Of a DNA stretch of 64,000 nt, positions 26,767 through 36,015 are shown piece by piece. Location: the NCBI GenBank assembly GCA_022072405.1, contig JAJVHX010000005.1, positions 1 to 64,000 on the forward strand, read 5' to 3'. A program made the position numbers and the translations under genes. The notes under the pieces are model-generated. The model saw only the letters and a program-made list of their open reading frames with translations, did no database searches and was not told the DNA's origin. The stretch is from Phycisphaerae bacterium (GTDB taxonomy: Bacteria > Planctomycetota > Phycisphaerae > UBA1845 > CAIVHJ01). Numbering within the stretch: the first letter of the stretch is position 1; every line of letters starts with the position of its first letter.

Positions 26767-27609
26767 ATGACGATGAATGTGCTGCTGATTTCCGGCCCGC
26801 GCTTCAGTGGTAAAAGCACGCTGCTGCGCATGATCGCCGCGCGCCTCTGCCCCGATCAACCCCACTATCTGCGCCTAGTTCCGGTCGACCCGGAAGATGC
26901 TCCGCGCCTGACCCTGCTGGGCGACCTCAAAGCTGCCGGACTCTCCTCCTGGCGACGGGTCAATTACGACGCCGACCATATCTTCGAGTTCCTGCCCGAA
27001 GTGCTCAATGAAATCGCCGAGATGCGCACTTCCCGCCACGTCCTGATCGAATCCGACGCCGATCCCAATCTGCGTTTTGCCTATCCGTATGATCACCGGC
27101 TGTTCATCATGCCCGCGCCCCGGCTGATGGAAGAGGTCTTCCGTTCGCCGGCTGAAGCCGCCCAGGCCCTGCGCGAAGTGATGGATGACACTGCTGCCTT
27201 CGCTTCGGAAATGTTCGGCCTGTTCAATCCCGATAGCGACGAAGATGAAGGAGTGAGCTACCAACGGACGCGCGATCGCAGCGGAGTGGCTGAAGAACGG
27301 CTCGATATTTCCCCGACCCAGATGCGCCGATTTATGATGTCACCCCTGGGGGCGGAGATCGCCTCGCGCATTCAGTTGCAGCCCGCTTATCACGGCTTGA
27401 TTGAAAGCGATGTGATTCTCATCAACACCGCGGTCGGTGGCCGATCGCATGTGGTGGACCTCTGCATTCAGCGTTTGCAGATGATGATCTACCGCCTGGG
27501 CGAAGGCCGCACTTCTCTACCTGCCGTCTTCTATTGCGACCCGCTCGATTTCGCCGATCCGCTCCAATATCAACTGCTCAAACGCATCCGCTCAATGCTC
27601 GCCACCTGA
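26767..27609 (+). CDS. P-loop NTPase of unknown function
   Basis: Encodes 280 residues if the ATG at 26767 is used (26773 is an alternative). The Walker A motif is LISGPRFSGKSTLLRM at the N-terminus. Later sequence includes VLIESDADPNLRFAYPYDHRLFIMPAP, reminiscent of the Walker B/switch region of P-loop kinases. The C-terminal part has no recognisable domain. It may be a regulatory ATPase or a nucleoside-kinase-like protein. It converges on the cupin lipoprotein gene, with 18 bases of overlap. Confidence 0.6.
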   Translation: MTMNVLLISGPRFSGKSTLLRMIAARLCPDQPHYLRLVPVDPEDAPRLTLLGDLKAAGLSSWRRVNYDADHIFEFLPEVLNEIAEMRTSRHVLIESDADPNLRFAYPYDHRLFIMPAPRLMEEVFRSPAEAAQALREVMDDTAAFASEMFGLFNPDSDEDEGVSYQRTRDRSGVAEERLDISPTQMRRFMMSPLGAEIASRIQLQPAYHGLIESDVILINTAVGGRSHVVDLCIQRLQMMIYRLGEGRTSLPAVFYCDPLDFADPLQYQLLKRIRSMLAT

Positions 27610-28074
27610 TGGATGATCTTCCATCGGCGGTAACGGCTCGGTCGGAGAAACAATATATATGTAATGCAATGGACCTTCTCCCACGTTACGGATATTGTGC
27701 TCCGTATGAGGCGGAATATAAACGATCTGATCCACACGAAGGTTGAATCGGGTACCCGTACTGATATTAACCGCCTCGCCCTCACCCTGCAGTATTACCA
27801 GCATCTCCTCATAAATTTCAGTGTTATGCCGGCCACACTCCTCACCGGGTTTGAGTTTCACCAACCCGCTGTGCAATCCCCGCGTAGCCGGTTGGGCGAG
27901 CAACCGTTGATATTTCCAGTCACCACGTTGTAGATCGATTGTAAAGGAAGTCGCTAGCTGCACGGCTGCCGGTTGATGCTCAGCAGCCACTTCCACCTGA
28001 TTCGACGACGGCTGATTACAACCCAGAATTGATACCACCATACCCACAACCATCCCCATTATGGTTGTTTTCAT
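27592..28074 (-). CDS. Cupin-domain lipoprotein
   Basis: Encodes 160 residues from MKTTIMG. The signal peptide ends in the lipobox SILGC. The mature part has a cupin fold: LKPGEECGRHNTEIYEEMLVILQGEGEAV (first cupin motif with histidine and glutamates) and PPHTEHNIRNVGEGPLHYIYIV (second motif). The metal-binding residues H, E and H are present, so a small-molecule-binding or enzymatic role in the periplasm is possible. The substrate is unknown. Confidence 0.75.
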   Translation of the reverse strand: MKTTIMGMVVGMVVSILGCNQPSSNQVEVAAEHQPAAVQLATSFTIDLQRGDWKYQRLLAQPATRGLHSGLVKLKPGEECGRHNTEIYEEMLVILQGEGEAVNISTGTRFNLRVDQIVYIPPHTEHNIRNVGEGPLHYIYIVSPTEPLPPMEDHPSGGEH

Positions 28075-28255
28075 GAAACCAGCCTCCAAATTGAGATCGA
28101 GTATGTCCAGTTATGATATTACTATGACGTAGACCACTTTTCCAATAATCATATCTATATAATATACAACTAGTTATATAAATAAATATTCCAGATTTGA
28201 TTTTTGATATTATAATGATATATTTATTATATATTCTTGATAAAAGGAGTTTCAG

Positions 28256-29149
28256 ATGACACGGGAAATTCGCAAATCAGCCTGGTCGGGTTGGTTCATG
28301 CTGTTTATGGAAATCATCATTTGGCCGGCGTGTTTTCTCTTTTTGCTACAGCGCATTATTCGACTTGATCAACAGAGCGGTGCGGTATCGATCAATCTGA
28401 TCTTTGCCATGGGCGGTGTATTTGTTCTCTGGTTCATTGGCTTGTTTGGTTTTTTCAAGCTCGAACCCAATCAGGCGGCGGCGCTGCTGCTTTTTGGCAG
28501 TTATAAAGGAACGGTACGCGACAGCGGCTTTTTCTGGGCCAACCCCTTCCTGACCAAAAAGAAAATTTCGCTCCGAGCCAACAACCTCAACGGCGCCCGC
28601 ATCAAAGTCAACGACAAGATGGGCAATCCCATTGAGATTGCGGCGGTGATTGTCTGGCGGGTGAGTGATTCAGCGCAGGCGCTGTTCGATGTCGAGAATT
28701 ATCATAACTATGTGGAAATTCAGAGTGAGTCGGCTTTGCGTCATCTCGCCAGCAAGTACCCCTATGACACGATGGAAAACGAACAGGAACTGTCGCTGCG
28801 CGGTAGCATTGATGAAGTGTCGGGTGATCTGCAGAAGGAACTGGCGGCGCGGCTATCGCATGCCGGTGTGGAGGTGATCGAAGCACGTCTGAGCCACCTG
28901 GCCTATGCGCCGGAAATCGCCGAAGCCATGCTCCGCCGGCAGCAGGCGGAAGCGGTGGTCGCCGCCCGCCGACGCATCGTGGATGGTGCCGTCGGCATGG
29001 TGGAAATCGCTCTGGAAAAACTGCAGGCCCATAAAACCGTGGAACTGGACGAGGAACGCAAAGCCGCGATGGTCAGCAATCTGCTGGTGGTGTTGTGCGG
29101 CGAATCAGCCGCCCAACCGGTGGTTAATACCGGCACGCTCTATCAGTAA
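28256..29149 (+). CDS. SPFH/band-7 domain membrane protein
   Basis: Encodes 297 residues following AAAAGGAG. Two hydrophobic helices lie at about 12-34 and 45-65, followed by the SPFH domain ([32 protein letters not shown] ... [21 protein letters not shown]). A helical tail carries [28 protein letters not shown]. Band-7 proteins form oligomeric membrane scaffolds that often modulate proteases. The gene directly downstream is an Arc-like DNA-binding protein in the same direction, a pairing seen repeatedly in bacteria. The upstream 160 bases are very AT-rich. Confidence 0.85.
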   Translation: MTREIRKSAWSGWFMLFMEIIIWPACFLFLLQRIIRLDQQSGAVSINLIFAMGGVFVLWFIGLFGFFKLEPNQAAALLLFGSYKGTVRDSGFFWANPFLTKKKISLRANNLNGARIKVNDKMGNPIEIAAVIVWRVSDSAQALFDVENYHNYVEIQSESALRHLASKYPYDTMENEQELSLRGSIDEVSGDLQKELAARLSHAGVEVIEARLSHLAYAPEIAEAMLRRQQAEAVVAARRRIVDGAVGMVEIALEKLQAHKTVELDEERKAAMVSNLLVVLCGESAAQPVVNTGTLYQ

Positions 29150-29240
29150 GCATCTGACTGAGTCAGGGAGATGCAAAGTGGTGATCATGATCCCCAAGTG
29201 AGATATACCAGTATTGCTGAGGGCAGGTTGAGGCACACGA

Positions 29241-29438
29241 ATGGCCGACAAAAAATCATTTTTGCTGCGACTGCCGCCCGATCTGTGGGAAGCGCTCAAC
29301 CGCCTGGCCCAGGATGAGCTGCGCAGTCTGAACGGCCAGATCGAATTCATCCTACGCGAGGCCGTCCGTAATCGCCACAAAATAGAAAATGAGAAAAGCG
29401 AGGAGGATAGTCAAACGCACAATAATCGTGGTCAATAA
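29241..29438 (+). CDS. Arc/MetJ-type ribbon-helix-helix protein
   Basis: Encodes 65 residues. The N-terminal KKSFLLRLPPDLWEALNRLAQDELRSLNGQIEFILREAVR fits the Arc-like ribbon-helix-helix domain: one beta strand (SFLLRL) and two helices separated by SLNGQ. It should bind DNA as a dimer. It follows the band-7 gene by 91 bases and may regulate it. The acidic tail (EKSEEDSQTHNN) is disordered. Confidence 0.8.
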   Translation: MADKKSFLLRLPPDLWEALNRLAQDELRSLNGQIEFILREAVRNRHKIENEKSEEDSQTHNNRGQ

Positions 29439-29474
29439 AGAGAATTCACGACCATTTACAGAAACAAGTACACC

Positions 29475-29687
29475 TTAAGCAGCGTGCAGAGTTTCTATTG
29501 CTGCGATATGAATATAAGGCAATATGACCGATCGCTCCCCATCAGGTAATGCGATAAAAACCTTTCGCTTCATCAGGGCCACCGTATGAGGGTCATGAAC
29601 CTCGTAACATTCCCCGCTGGATAGCACGATTCGAAATGGCTCAAATGGTTCGCGATCCAGAAGCTCCTTGATAACTTCTGTACTCAT
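29475..29687 (-). CDS. Small conserved protein of unknown function
   Basis: Encodes 70 residues: IKELLDREPFEPFRIVLSSGECYEVHDPHTVALMKRKVFIALPDGERSVILPYIHIAAIETL. The sequence F-PFRI-LS-G---EV--P and the closing I--IE are the pattern of a small beta-rich protein common in planctomycetes and cyanobacteria, with no assigned role. Its start follows the usual short leader, and it is convergent with the Arc-like gene. Confidence 0.6.
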   Translation of the reverse strand: MSTEVIKELLDREPFEPFRIVLSSGECYEVHDPHTVALMKRKVFIALPDGERSVILPYIHIAAIETLHAA

Positions 29688-29768
29688 CTACGTAATCATA
29701 AATAATGATTCTACAGCGAGCAATTTATTTCTGCATAGGTAGGAACAATCCGGCTGGACAACGTGAAG

Positions 29769-29843
29769 GGTGGATGACGGGACTCGAACCCGCAACCCCT
29801 AGGACCACAACCTAGTGCTCTAACCACTTGAGCTACACCCACC
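29769..29843 (-). tRNA. tRNA-His (anticodon GTG)
   Basis: The acceptor stem GTGGGTG/CATCCAC is extended by an encoded G(-1) opposite C73, the tRNA-His identity pair. The D stem is GCTC/GAGC, the anticodon stem CTAGG/CCTAG with loop TTGTGGT, and the T stem GCGGG/CCCGT with TTCGAGT. CCA is not encoded. Confidence 0.96.
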
Positions 29844-29963
29844 ATAATCTGTCGCAGAAGCAGCCGTCCGGCTGAGTCCTGCGCAGCCTCTTATCATCTA
29901 TCACTCGCAATACTAAATCAAGTCAGTAACTGGGTTTGTCAGGTCGCCGGCAGCGAAGCGCCC

Positions 29964-30053
29964 GGTACGGGTATCGTTTCACCGCGCCGCAACCGCAAGG
30001 GAGGGGTCTTCATTTTCTGATGCGTGAATCGGGTGTAAACGATGCCAGTACCG
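29964..30053 (+). repeat. MITE-like ~89-bp palindromic repeat
   Basis: Left end GGTACGGGTATCGTTTCACC, right end GTAAACGATGCCAGTACC. The inner segment is CGCCGCAACCGCAAGGGAGG. Flanks AAGCGCCC and GATCGCCC match at six of eight positions, possibly a decayed 8-bp target duplication. Confidence 0.8.
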
Positions 30054-30121
30054 ATCGCCCGGAACCCCCATTGTATTAACCCGTGGCATACTTTATACTT
30101 AAGGGCTCGACGGAGGTCGCC

Positions 30122-30343
30122 GTGGCCGTACAGCTCGATGAGTGGTTGCTGAAGATACTGGCTTGTCCGGAGTCAAAGGCCCCGCTGATCCAGGAGGGAG
30201 ACTATCTCTACTCCACCGATCCGGCCACCCGCCGTCGCTATCGGATTATTGATGGGATTCCTAATCTGCTGATTGATGAGTCGGAGGTGATCGATGCGGA
30301 AGAATTCAAACGAGTCGTCCAGGGGCGGAGCACGCGGCAATAG
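30122..30343 (+). CDS. Trm112-family (UPF0434) zinc protein
   Basis: Encodes 73 residues from GTG at 30122, chosen because CGGAGG lies seven bases upstream. It reads LDEWLLKILACPESKAPLIQ, then YRIIDGIPNLLIDES. This is the Trm112/YcaR fold, an activator or stabiliser of SAM methyltransferases, with one CPxS motif in place of a full zinc site. It overlaps the start of rpsR by 50 bases. Confidence 0.85.
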   Translation: MAVQLDEWLLKILACPESKAPLIQEGDYLYSTDPATRRRYRIIDGIPNLLIDESEVIDAEEFKRVVQGRSTRQ

Positions 30344-30596
30344 TCGCTCAGCCAACAGCAAGAAGAAAGATCGCGGCTATCATACCAAAGCTCGTTTCCC
30401 GGAACGTGCCGAACCGGAATGGCAGGGGCCGCTGGTTGATTATAAAGAGATCGACCTGCTGCGGAAGTTTCTGACCGCCAGCAACAAGCTGATGTCGCGG
30501 AAACGGGCCGGCACCAGCGCCGCCGAACAGCGGGCCATCAAACGGGCTGTCAAACATGCCCGCTTCATGGGACTGTTGCCCTTTCAGGCAACCTGA
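30294..30596 (+). CDS. rpsR: Ribosomal protein bS18
   Basis: Encodes 100 residues. The core DYKEIDLLRKFLTASNKLMSRKRAGTSAAEQRAIKRAVKHARFMGLLPF matches bS18 of the 30S platform, next to bS6. The N-terminal 45 residues are a lysine/arginine/serine-rich extension longer than in most bacteria. The ATG at 30294 has a strong GGAGGTGA four bases upstream, located inside the Trm112-like gene, so the two frames overlap and are translationally coupled. rpsF and rplI are not adjacent, unlike the usual arrangement. Confidence 0.9.
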   Translation: MRKNSNESSRGGARGNSRSANSKKKDRGYHTKARFPERAEPEWQGPLVDYKEIDLLRKFLTASNKLMSRKRAGTSAAEQRAIKRAVKHARFMGLLPFQAT

Positions 30597-30605
30597 GCCG
30601 AATGT

Positions 30606-31433
30606 TTACAATCGAGTAATCCACACCGCACCCGGCCAGTCCCGGGTGCTTTTTATTTGGCAGATGAATTGAATGCCCCGGTGTATCGGTGAGAACAGGA
30701 AAGCGACCGATTGCTCCAGAATGCGTTTGGCGATTTCGTACTGCACGAAGCGTTCGTTTGTGGCATCGGTATGGCCGCCGTTCCAACCCAGTTTTCGCCA
30801 GCTTTCCGACCAGGGGACATTGACGATTTTACCATTGTCACCGCGCGGCGGATGGAGGCCGATCTGCCCGGCGGACTTCACGCCGGTCTTGCGATCGATC
30901 GTCCCCACCACTTCCACCGTGGAGAGCACTGAATCAGTGGGTGAATAGTAAACATAGACCTTGCCGTCGATATGGTGCAGGGCGCGACTCATGTCGTAAT
31001 CGTTGGAAATCGACGATCCCAGCAGCACCAGGTTGTCGATGCGGCTCTCGTCATCCAGCCGTTCACAGGCCCAGACCGCCACGCCCGTGCCCGCCGACAA
31101 AGCAATGACATTGACCGGTTTGTCGGGATAACGCGTTTTGTAGTCGCGAATTTTTTCCGCCAGCCGTTTGCCCGCTCCTTCGGCGGCGCCAAGGATATTC
31201 AACTGGTCAATCAGGGGATTGAGCGAGCTGGTCCAGATGAAGACTTCGACATCGCCGCGATAACCGGCGTTTCGCAGCCCTTTGGGCACCTCGGCGGTGC
31301 CAAAACCCCAGTTGCCTGCCCCATCCAGAAAATAGGTCTTACCGAAAGGTTCGGACTGGCGATTGCCGCCATTACAACCCATGAGTAATAAGCATCCCAG
31401 ACCGACCCACCAGCAGGTTCGTTTCATAAGCAT
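30606..31433 (-). CDS. Alpha/beta-hydrolase-like lipoprotein
   Basis: Encodes 275 residues. The signal peptide ends at the lipobox LLMGC. GKTYFLDGAGNWGFG and PVNVIALSAGTGVAVWACERLDDES follow, with a serine in a GxSAG-like nucleophile turn. YYSPTDSVLS (about 190) and GHTDATNERF (about 240) supply candidate Asp and His of a catalytic triad. It is an outer- or inner-membrane-anchored hydrolase of unknown substrate. Its 3' end contains the rpsR terminator on the opposite strand. Confidence 0.65.
   Translation of the reverse strand: MLMKRTCWWVGLGCLLLMGCNGGNRQSEPFGKTYFLDGAGNWGFGTAEVPKGLRNAGYRGDVEVFIWTSSLNPLIDQLNILGAAEGAGKRLAEKIRDYKTRYPDKPVNVIALSAGTGVAVWACERLDDESRIDNLVLLGSSISNDYDMSRALHHIDGKVYVYYSPTDSVLSTVEVVGTIDRKTGVKSAGQIGLHPPRGDNGKIVNVPWSESWRKLGWNGGHTDATNERFVQYEIAKRILEQSVAFLFSPIHRGIQFICQIKSTRDWPGAVWITRL
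30628..30655 (+). terminator. rpsR: Rho-independent terminator after rpsR
   Basis: Stem GCACCCGG / CCGGGTGC (30628-30635 with 30642-30649), followed by TTTTT. It lies inside the last codons of the convergent lipoprotein gene. Confidence 0.8.
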
Positions 31434-31604
31434 CTTCCCACAATAATAAAGTCACTCAAACCGGGTAGAGGGGAACATTATAGACCAACCCTTCACCGCT
31501 GCCAAAGGGAGTCCGGCCCCGAGAACCGGTAGCCAAGCGTTTACCCGTGCCTGTTAATCAGTAAATGAAAGAACTGCTGCGATGTGAGTAGTGAACCGGT
31601 AATT

Positions 31605-32515
31605 CTACTTGCCGACATCTTCGTGAAAGGTACCGCCGATGATTTCGTGAATTTCAATAGTCTGGCTGATGACCAGCTTACCCTGATATTCAGTGATGGT
31701 GCCCCAACCGCCATTTTCCCGCCAACTCTCCGGACGTATCTGTTTGATGCCGGCGATCAATTTCACCAATTCAGCAGCCCGGTTGCTCTCGTGGTCGATT
31801 AACTCGCTTCCACCGCCCGAACCACCCCCTGCCCCGCCACGTCCACCGCCCGCGCCGCCACCCGTACCTCCGCCGGTACCGCCACCCGCTCCACCGCGCC
31901 CACCGCCCGCGCCGCCCTGTCCTCCACCACCCCCCCTGTACGACCTCCACCGCCACCCCCTTTTACCGATAGTTCCGGAGCATCGTCAAAAAAAAGCAGC
32001 TTCCGCAACAAGTCCTCGACGTAATAAGTCCGCACCACCACTTGCTGATTGAATTCACGTCGAGCGGAAATATGCACCATGCCCTGGCGGATCTGGTAGG
32101 TCAGCCGATCATCCGGAAAAGCGATATTCTGAGACACCTCGGCCAGCACCTGATCCAGCACTTCCGCCAAGGTGACCTCAGTCATCGACAACGTCACCGG
32201 TGTCTGCCGATCAACCAGCGCCTGCTCCTCCAGATAATTCCAATGGACATAACAGTTCTTCAACCCCTGCTCCCGAAACCAGAGGATCACCTCTTCGAGC
32301 GGTTCTTCTGTAAAATTCACCTGCACCACCGTTCGCTGCAGCTTAGCCAGAATATTAATATTGGGATCGCTGACCGGCTGACCCGTCGTGGTTGCCGTCA
32401 CCTTTTGTTCAGTGCGCCCCGCCGGTTGCGTGGTGGCGACCGGCCCTTCCGCCAGGACCAGCGTGGTCAGCAGCCCCACGACTACACCCGCCATATATTG
32501 TTCATTTCGACTCAT
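31605..32515 (-). pseudogene. STN-like secreted protein, frameshifted in a G7 run
   Basis: The ATG at 32515 follows GAGGAACG, though a start at 32530 overlapping the upstream stop is possible. The frame encodes a signal peptide and an STN/secretin-like domain (VVQVNFTEEPLEEVILWFREQGLKN ... TPVTLSMTEVTLAEVLDQVL). At a run of seven Gs (coding strand, 31930-31936) the frame breaks. Adding one G restores a glycine-rich region and a conserved tail, ESWRENGGWGTITEYQGKLVISQTIEIHEIIGGTF. The paralog just upstream has that tail in frame. One base is missing through mutation, phase variation or sequencing error. Confidence 0.7.
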
Positions 32516-32526
32516 CAGCACGTTCC

Positions 32527-33489
32527 TCATTCCGCCGGATTATTCTTCTGCAACTCCGCGATCTGCGAAAAGGTACCGCCGATCAGCTCATGCATCTCAA
32601 CATTCTGCGTGATCACCAGTTTGGCACCGACCGAATGCACCACCCCCACACCGCCATTTTCCTGCCAGCTTTCGGGATGAATGGTCTTGAGCAGTTCGAT
32701 CAGCTTGGTCAGTTCCGTTTCGCGGATCAGTTTGAAAGCCGGCCGGCCGTAATCAGGGTGTCCCGGCCCCCAGATGGTTCCGAAATTGATCACTTCGCCC
32801 CCACCACCGATAATTCCCCCGCCGCCCGATCCGCCCGGCCCGGCGCCGGGAATCGGCACCGGATTGATCTGAGTCAGAAAGGTTTTCTGGTAGCCCACCT
32901 GCAGATAGGGCAGCAGAACATTCAGGTTGATGGGATAGAGCAGATGTTCAACTTCATAGGTTCGTGTGACGATGGTGCGGTTGAAATCAGCCCGCGTCGA
33001 AATATGCAGGATGCCGTTGTAAATATGAAAAGTCAGTTGCTGTTCGGGAAGCGGCGCTGCCAATGAAGCCTGTGCCAAGACCGTCTCCAGCACCGCCCCC
33101 AGTGTGACATTTTCAAAGGCGAGCGTAATGCTGGTTTCGCGATTGGCGACTCCGGCATCTTCCAGTACGCGCCACTGAATCACCAGGTTATTCAGCCCCT
33201 GTTCCTTGAAGTATTCCATCACCTCGGCGAGGGGTGTTTCGATAAATTCCACTTCAGCCACCGGCAGCTGAAGCGTGCGCAGGATCTCGACCGTCCGGCG
33301 GCGCTCTTTTTCAACACGTGAATCCTTTGGCGTTGGGGAAGATTTCTTCGGAGTCGATGTTGACTGGGGGCGTTCCGCTCGCTGGGGTGAATTGGCGGCA
33401 GGCTGCACAGCAGGCTCTTCGGCGTAGGCGGCAGCTAGAACCCACCCGCAACACAACCCGATCGCCAGGGAACCGGAGAACCTGCTCAT
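32527..33489 (-). CDS. STN-like secreted protein, intact paralog
   Basis: Encodes 320 residues from MSRFSGSLAIG. The signal peptide ends AAAYAEEP. An STN-type domain (VAEVEFIETPLAEVMEYFKEQGLNNLVIQW, about 95-125, and TSITLAFENVTLGAVLETVLAQ) is followed by YNGILHISTR and a glycine-rich hinge (GPGGSGGGGIIGGGG). The C-terminal domain contains HPESWQENGGVGVVHSVGAKLVITQNVEMHELIGGTF. STN domains occur in secretins and TonB receptors. Here there is no barrel, so these may be periplasmic partners. It overlaps the paralog at 31605 by an ATGA junction or lies 11 bases from it. Confidence 0.75.
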   Translation of the reverse strand: MSRFSGSLAIGLCCGWVLAAAYAEEPAVQPAANSPQRAERPQSTSTPKKSSPTPKDSRVEKERRRTVEILRTLQLPVAEVEFIETPLAEVMEYFKEQGLNNLVIQWRVLEDAGVANRETSITLAFENVTLGAVLETVLAQASLAAPLPEQQLTFHIYNGILHISTRADFNRTIVTRTYEVEHLLYPINLNVLLPYLQVGYQKTFLTQINPVPIPGAGPGGSGGGGIIGGGGEVINFGTIWGPGHPDYGRPAFKLIRETELTKLIELLKTIHPESWQENGGVGVVHSVGAKLVITQNVEMHELIGGTFSQIAELQKNNPAE

Positions 33490-33760
33490 AAAATATCCTC
33501 TTGTGGCGGAGAAACTATGCAAACGACCCGTTTTTTCAAATAACCGGCGACTGGATGGATAAAGATGACAAAAAATCCTAGTCGCTTATTACGGCGGAGT
33601 CGAGCATATATTGCCGGTAACCAAGTCATTACCGAATAATTAGAAGTATCCCAAAATTGAGACGCCGACCCCGGATGCTCGACATCCTGCCGGCTTCATG
33701 TCACAATGATAGATTCCGGTCATTCTTCAGGCATTCATCGGCATTTGGGAGGTATATATT

Positions 33761-35956
33761 TTGGGAGTCTCGGCTGCTGAAGCATTGGGCAAGGTGCAAA
33801 CCGGCGATCTGCGCGGTGCCGAGGATGCACTTCTGCGGGCCATCGACAATCGCGAGGAAAATCTCACCCGCTGGACGCCCGTTCTGGAAGGGTTGGTCAG
33901 AGTCAAAAAGGAGCAGTTCGACGAAACCATCGCCTGGGCGCTGCTGGAAGCGCTGGAGCAGCGCCTGGGCAGCGCCGCAGCGCTACAACCCAGCGGAGAA
34001 GTGTTGCGACTCTTTTCGAAGAACGAAGCCTTTCGCACACACGCCGAAAAACTCTACCGCGCCGCATACCCCGAAGCCACCGGTCTGGAACAGTTGCTGG
34101 ATATTTCCGGGCTGCGCGGCGGCAAACCCATTCGCCGGGCGCTGCAAACTCTCGATCTTTGTCTGCAACTGGCCCCCGATGATTACCTGGTGCCCAAGGG
34201 CGACGGCGCCGCGGTGCAGGTACAGGCCATCGACTCCCAGTCCTGGAATGTGCGCCTGCGCACCAGCCACGGCGAGGAACTGTTTGATCCCGTCACCCTG
34301 GGTGATCAATATGAACGTACCGTGGCGGATGATTTCCGCATTCTCAAACAATTTTACCCCGAGCAGCTCGCCGGAAAATTAAACAGCGAGCCGGAAAATA
34401 TCATCCTCTCCCTGTTACGCAGTCATCAGGGGCGGATCACTTCCGACCAACTGGAGATGCTGCTGACACCCTCTCCGCTTTCAGCGACGGAGTGGCCGAA
34501 ATGGTGGACCCGGGCCCGGACTGCACTGAAGAAAAATCACCAGGTCCGCTTCGACGGCCGCAATCCGGTTACCGTGACTTACGACACCACCGAACCAGCA
34601 ATCGAAGACGAAGTCTGGCCTAAGTTTGAACCGCACTCTGACCCGAAAAGCTGGCTCGACCTCGGTACGGAATACCTCCGTCTCTGCAAGGAACGGCAGC
34701 AGCCCGCCAAGAATGCCTTTCTGCACAAGTTGCGGGATGCCGCCCGCGTGGAAGCCGCCGCGTTGGAAAAAGCCGGCCACGCTCGCACCCTGTCCGCCTG
34801 GATCACGGTGAATGAGCTTGCGATTCTCGCCGGCGAAGCCCCCGACAATCAGCCGCTCATCCGCCTGCTGCAACACGCCAGCTCGATCCGCGCCGCCTGT
34901 TATTACCTCGAAGCCGATTACTGCTGGAAGCGGGCGCTGGACTGTCTTCGCCAACTGCACCCGGATACCTGGCTGGAAGATTATGCCAACCTGCTGCCGG
35001 TCGCACCGCCGGCGTGGGCGGATGAACTGAGCGCCACCTTGCGTCGCGAACGTCCGGAATTGCTCAAGGGCATAACCACGACCATCCTCAGCGACCCGAT
35101 CACCTACCTCAATGGTTTGTGCTGGCTCTATAACGGCCCGAAGGACACGACCGGTCTGGAGCCGCCGCAATTGGCCACCCTGCTCAGCCGTCTGATGGGA
35201 GTGCTGGATCAGGTGCAAACCTCGACCACCATCAAGGTTGCTCAGGCCCGCGACATCCGCCAGAAAGTGCGCAACGTGGTCAGTCTGCGCAAATATCAGC
35301 GTTTTATCGAGTGTCTCGACCAGATTCAGCCGGACATGGCCGACTCCTTCAAAACTTCGATTCAGCGCACCACCGGCCTCACCGACGCCCAGAAATCCGA
35401 CCTGCTTACATTGCTCCGCCGCACCTTCCCCAAATTGTGGATGACCGACACCGTGGAAGTGCTCCCCTGGCAGGATACCAACATCATCTTCTGCACACGC
35501 CAGGGCTATCGGCAACGCGAATCGGAACTGAGCGAGATCGTGAATGTCAAAATGAAGGAAAACGCCATCGCCATCGGTGAAGCGGCGGCTCGCGGTGATC
35601 TCAGTGAAAATTCCGAATACAAGTTTGCTTTGGAAGAGCGCGATCTGTTGCGGGCCCGCATGGCGGAAATTCAGAACCAGTTGGCCATTGCCCAGGTGAT
35701 GGATCGCAAAGATGTTCCGACCGACCGGGTGAGTATCGGCTGCCGCGTGGATCTGGAATCTCTGAACGGCGCCCCGCCGCTGCAACTCACTTTCCTGGGG
35801 CCGTGGGAAGCGGACCTGAGCCGCTTTATTCTCAACTATCAGGCTCCTTTAAGCCAGAAATTGATGGGCGCCGAACTGGGCAGCACGGTGGAAATTGATT
35901 TCAACGGGCAGAAGGGCGAATATCGTGTAATGACCATCGCCTGCGCCATTGATTAA
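33761..35956 (+). CDS. greA: Long GreA-family transcription elongation factor
   Basis: Encodes 731 residues from the TTG at 33761, which follows GGGAGG by eight bases. The C-terminal 160 residues (from ESELSEIVNVKMKENAIAIGEAAARGDLSENSEYKF) are a GreA/GreB coiled coil with the conserved acidic loop, and then the FKBP-like domain (STVEIDFNGQKGEYRVM). Gre factors enter the RNA polymerase secondary channel and stimulate cleavage of backtracked RNA. The long helical N-terminal extension is unusual but resembles GreA of Chlamydiae, another group of the PVC superphylum. Its function is unknown. Confidence 0.85.
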   Translation: MGVSAAEALGKVQTGDLRGAEDALLRAIDNREENLTRWTPVLEGLVRVKKEQFDETIAWALLEALEQRLGSAAALQPSGEVLRLFSKNEAFRTHAEKLYRAAYPEATGLEQLLDISGLRGGKPIRRALQTLDLCLQLAPDDYLVPKGDGAAVQVQAIDSQSWNVRLRTSHGEELFDPVTLGDQYERTVADDFRILKQFYPEQLAGKLNSEPENIILSLLRSHQGRITSDQLEMLLTPSPLSATEWPKWWTRARTALKKNHQVRFDGRNPVTVTYDTTEPAIEDEVWPKFEPHSDPKSWLDLGTEYLRLCKERQQPAKNAFLHKLRDAARVEAAALEKAGHARTLSAWITVNELAILAGEAPDNQPLIRLLQHASSIRAACYYLEADYCWKRALDCLRQLHPDTWLEDYANLLPVAPPAWADELSATLRRERPELLKGITTTILSDPITYLNGLCWLYNGPKDTTGLEPPQLATLLSRLMGVLDQVQTSTTIKVAQARDIRQKVRNVVSLRKYQRFIECLDQIQPDMADSFKTSIQRTTGLTDAQKSDLLTLLRRTFPKLWMTDTVEVLPWQDTNIIFCTRQGYRQRESELSEIVNVKMKENAIAIGEAAARGDLSENSEYKFALEERDLLRARMAEIQNQLAIAQVMDRKDVPTDRVSIGCRVDLESLNGAPPLQLTFLGPWEADLSRFILNYQAPLSQKLMGAELGSTVEIDFNGQKGEYRVMTIACAID

Positions 35957-36015
35957 CATGGCATGGGCGTGATGATGCGGCATATCATCTGCTGGACTTT
36001 GCGACAGGCTTCGTC

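Noticed and set aside
31693-32052. Proline-rich open frame (PPPAPP repeats)
   Set aside because: It is the reverse complement of the glycine-rich hinge of the STN-like protein at 31605-32515.
34481-35785. 434-residue open frame opposite greA
   Set aside because: It is antisense to the conserved GreA gene and without a family match.
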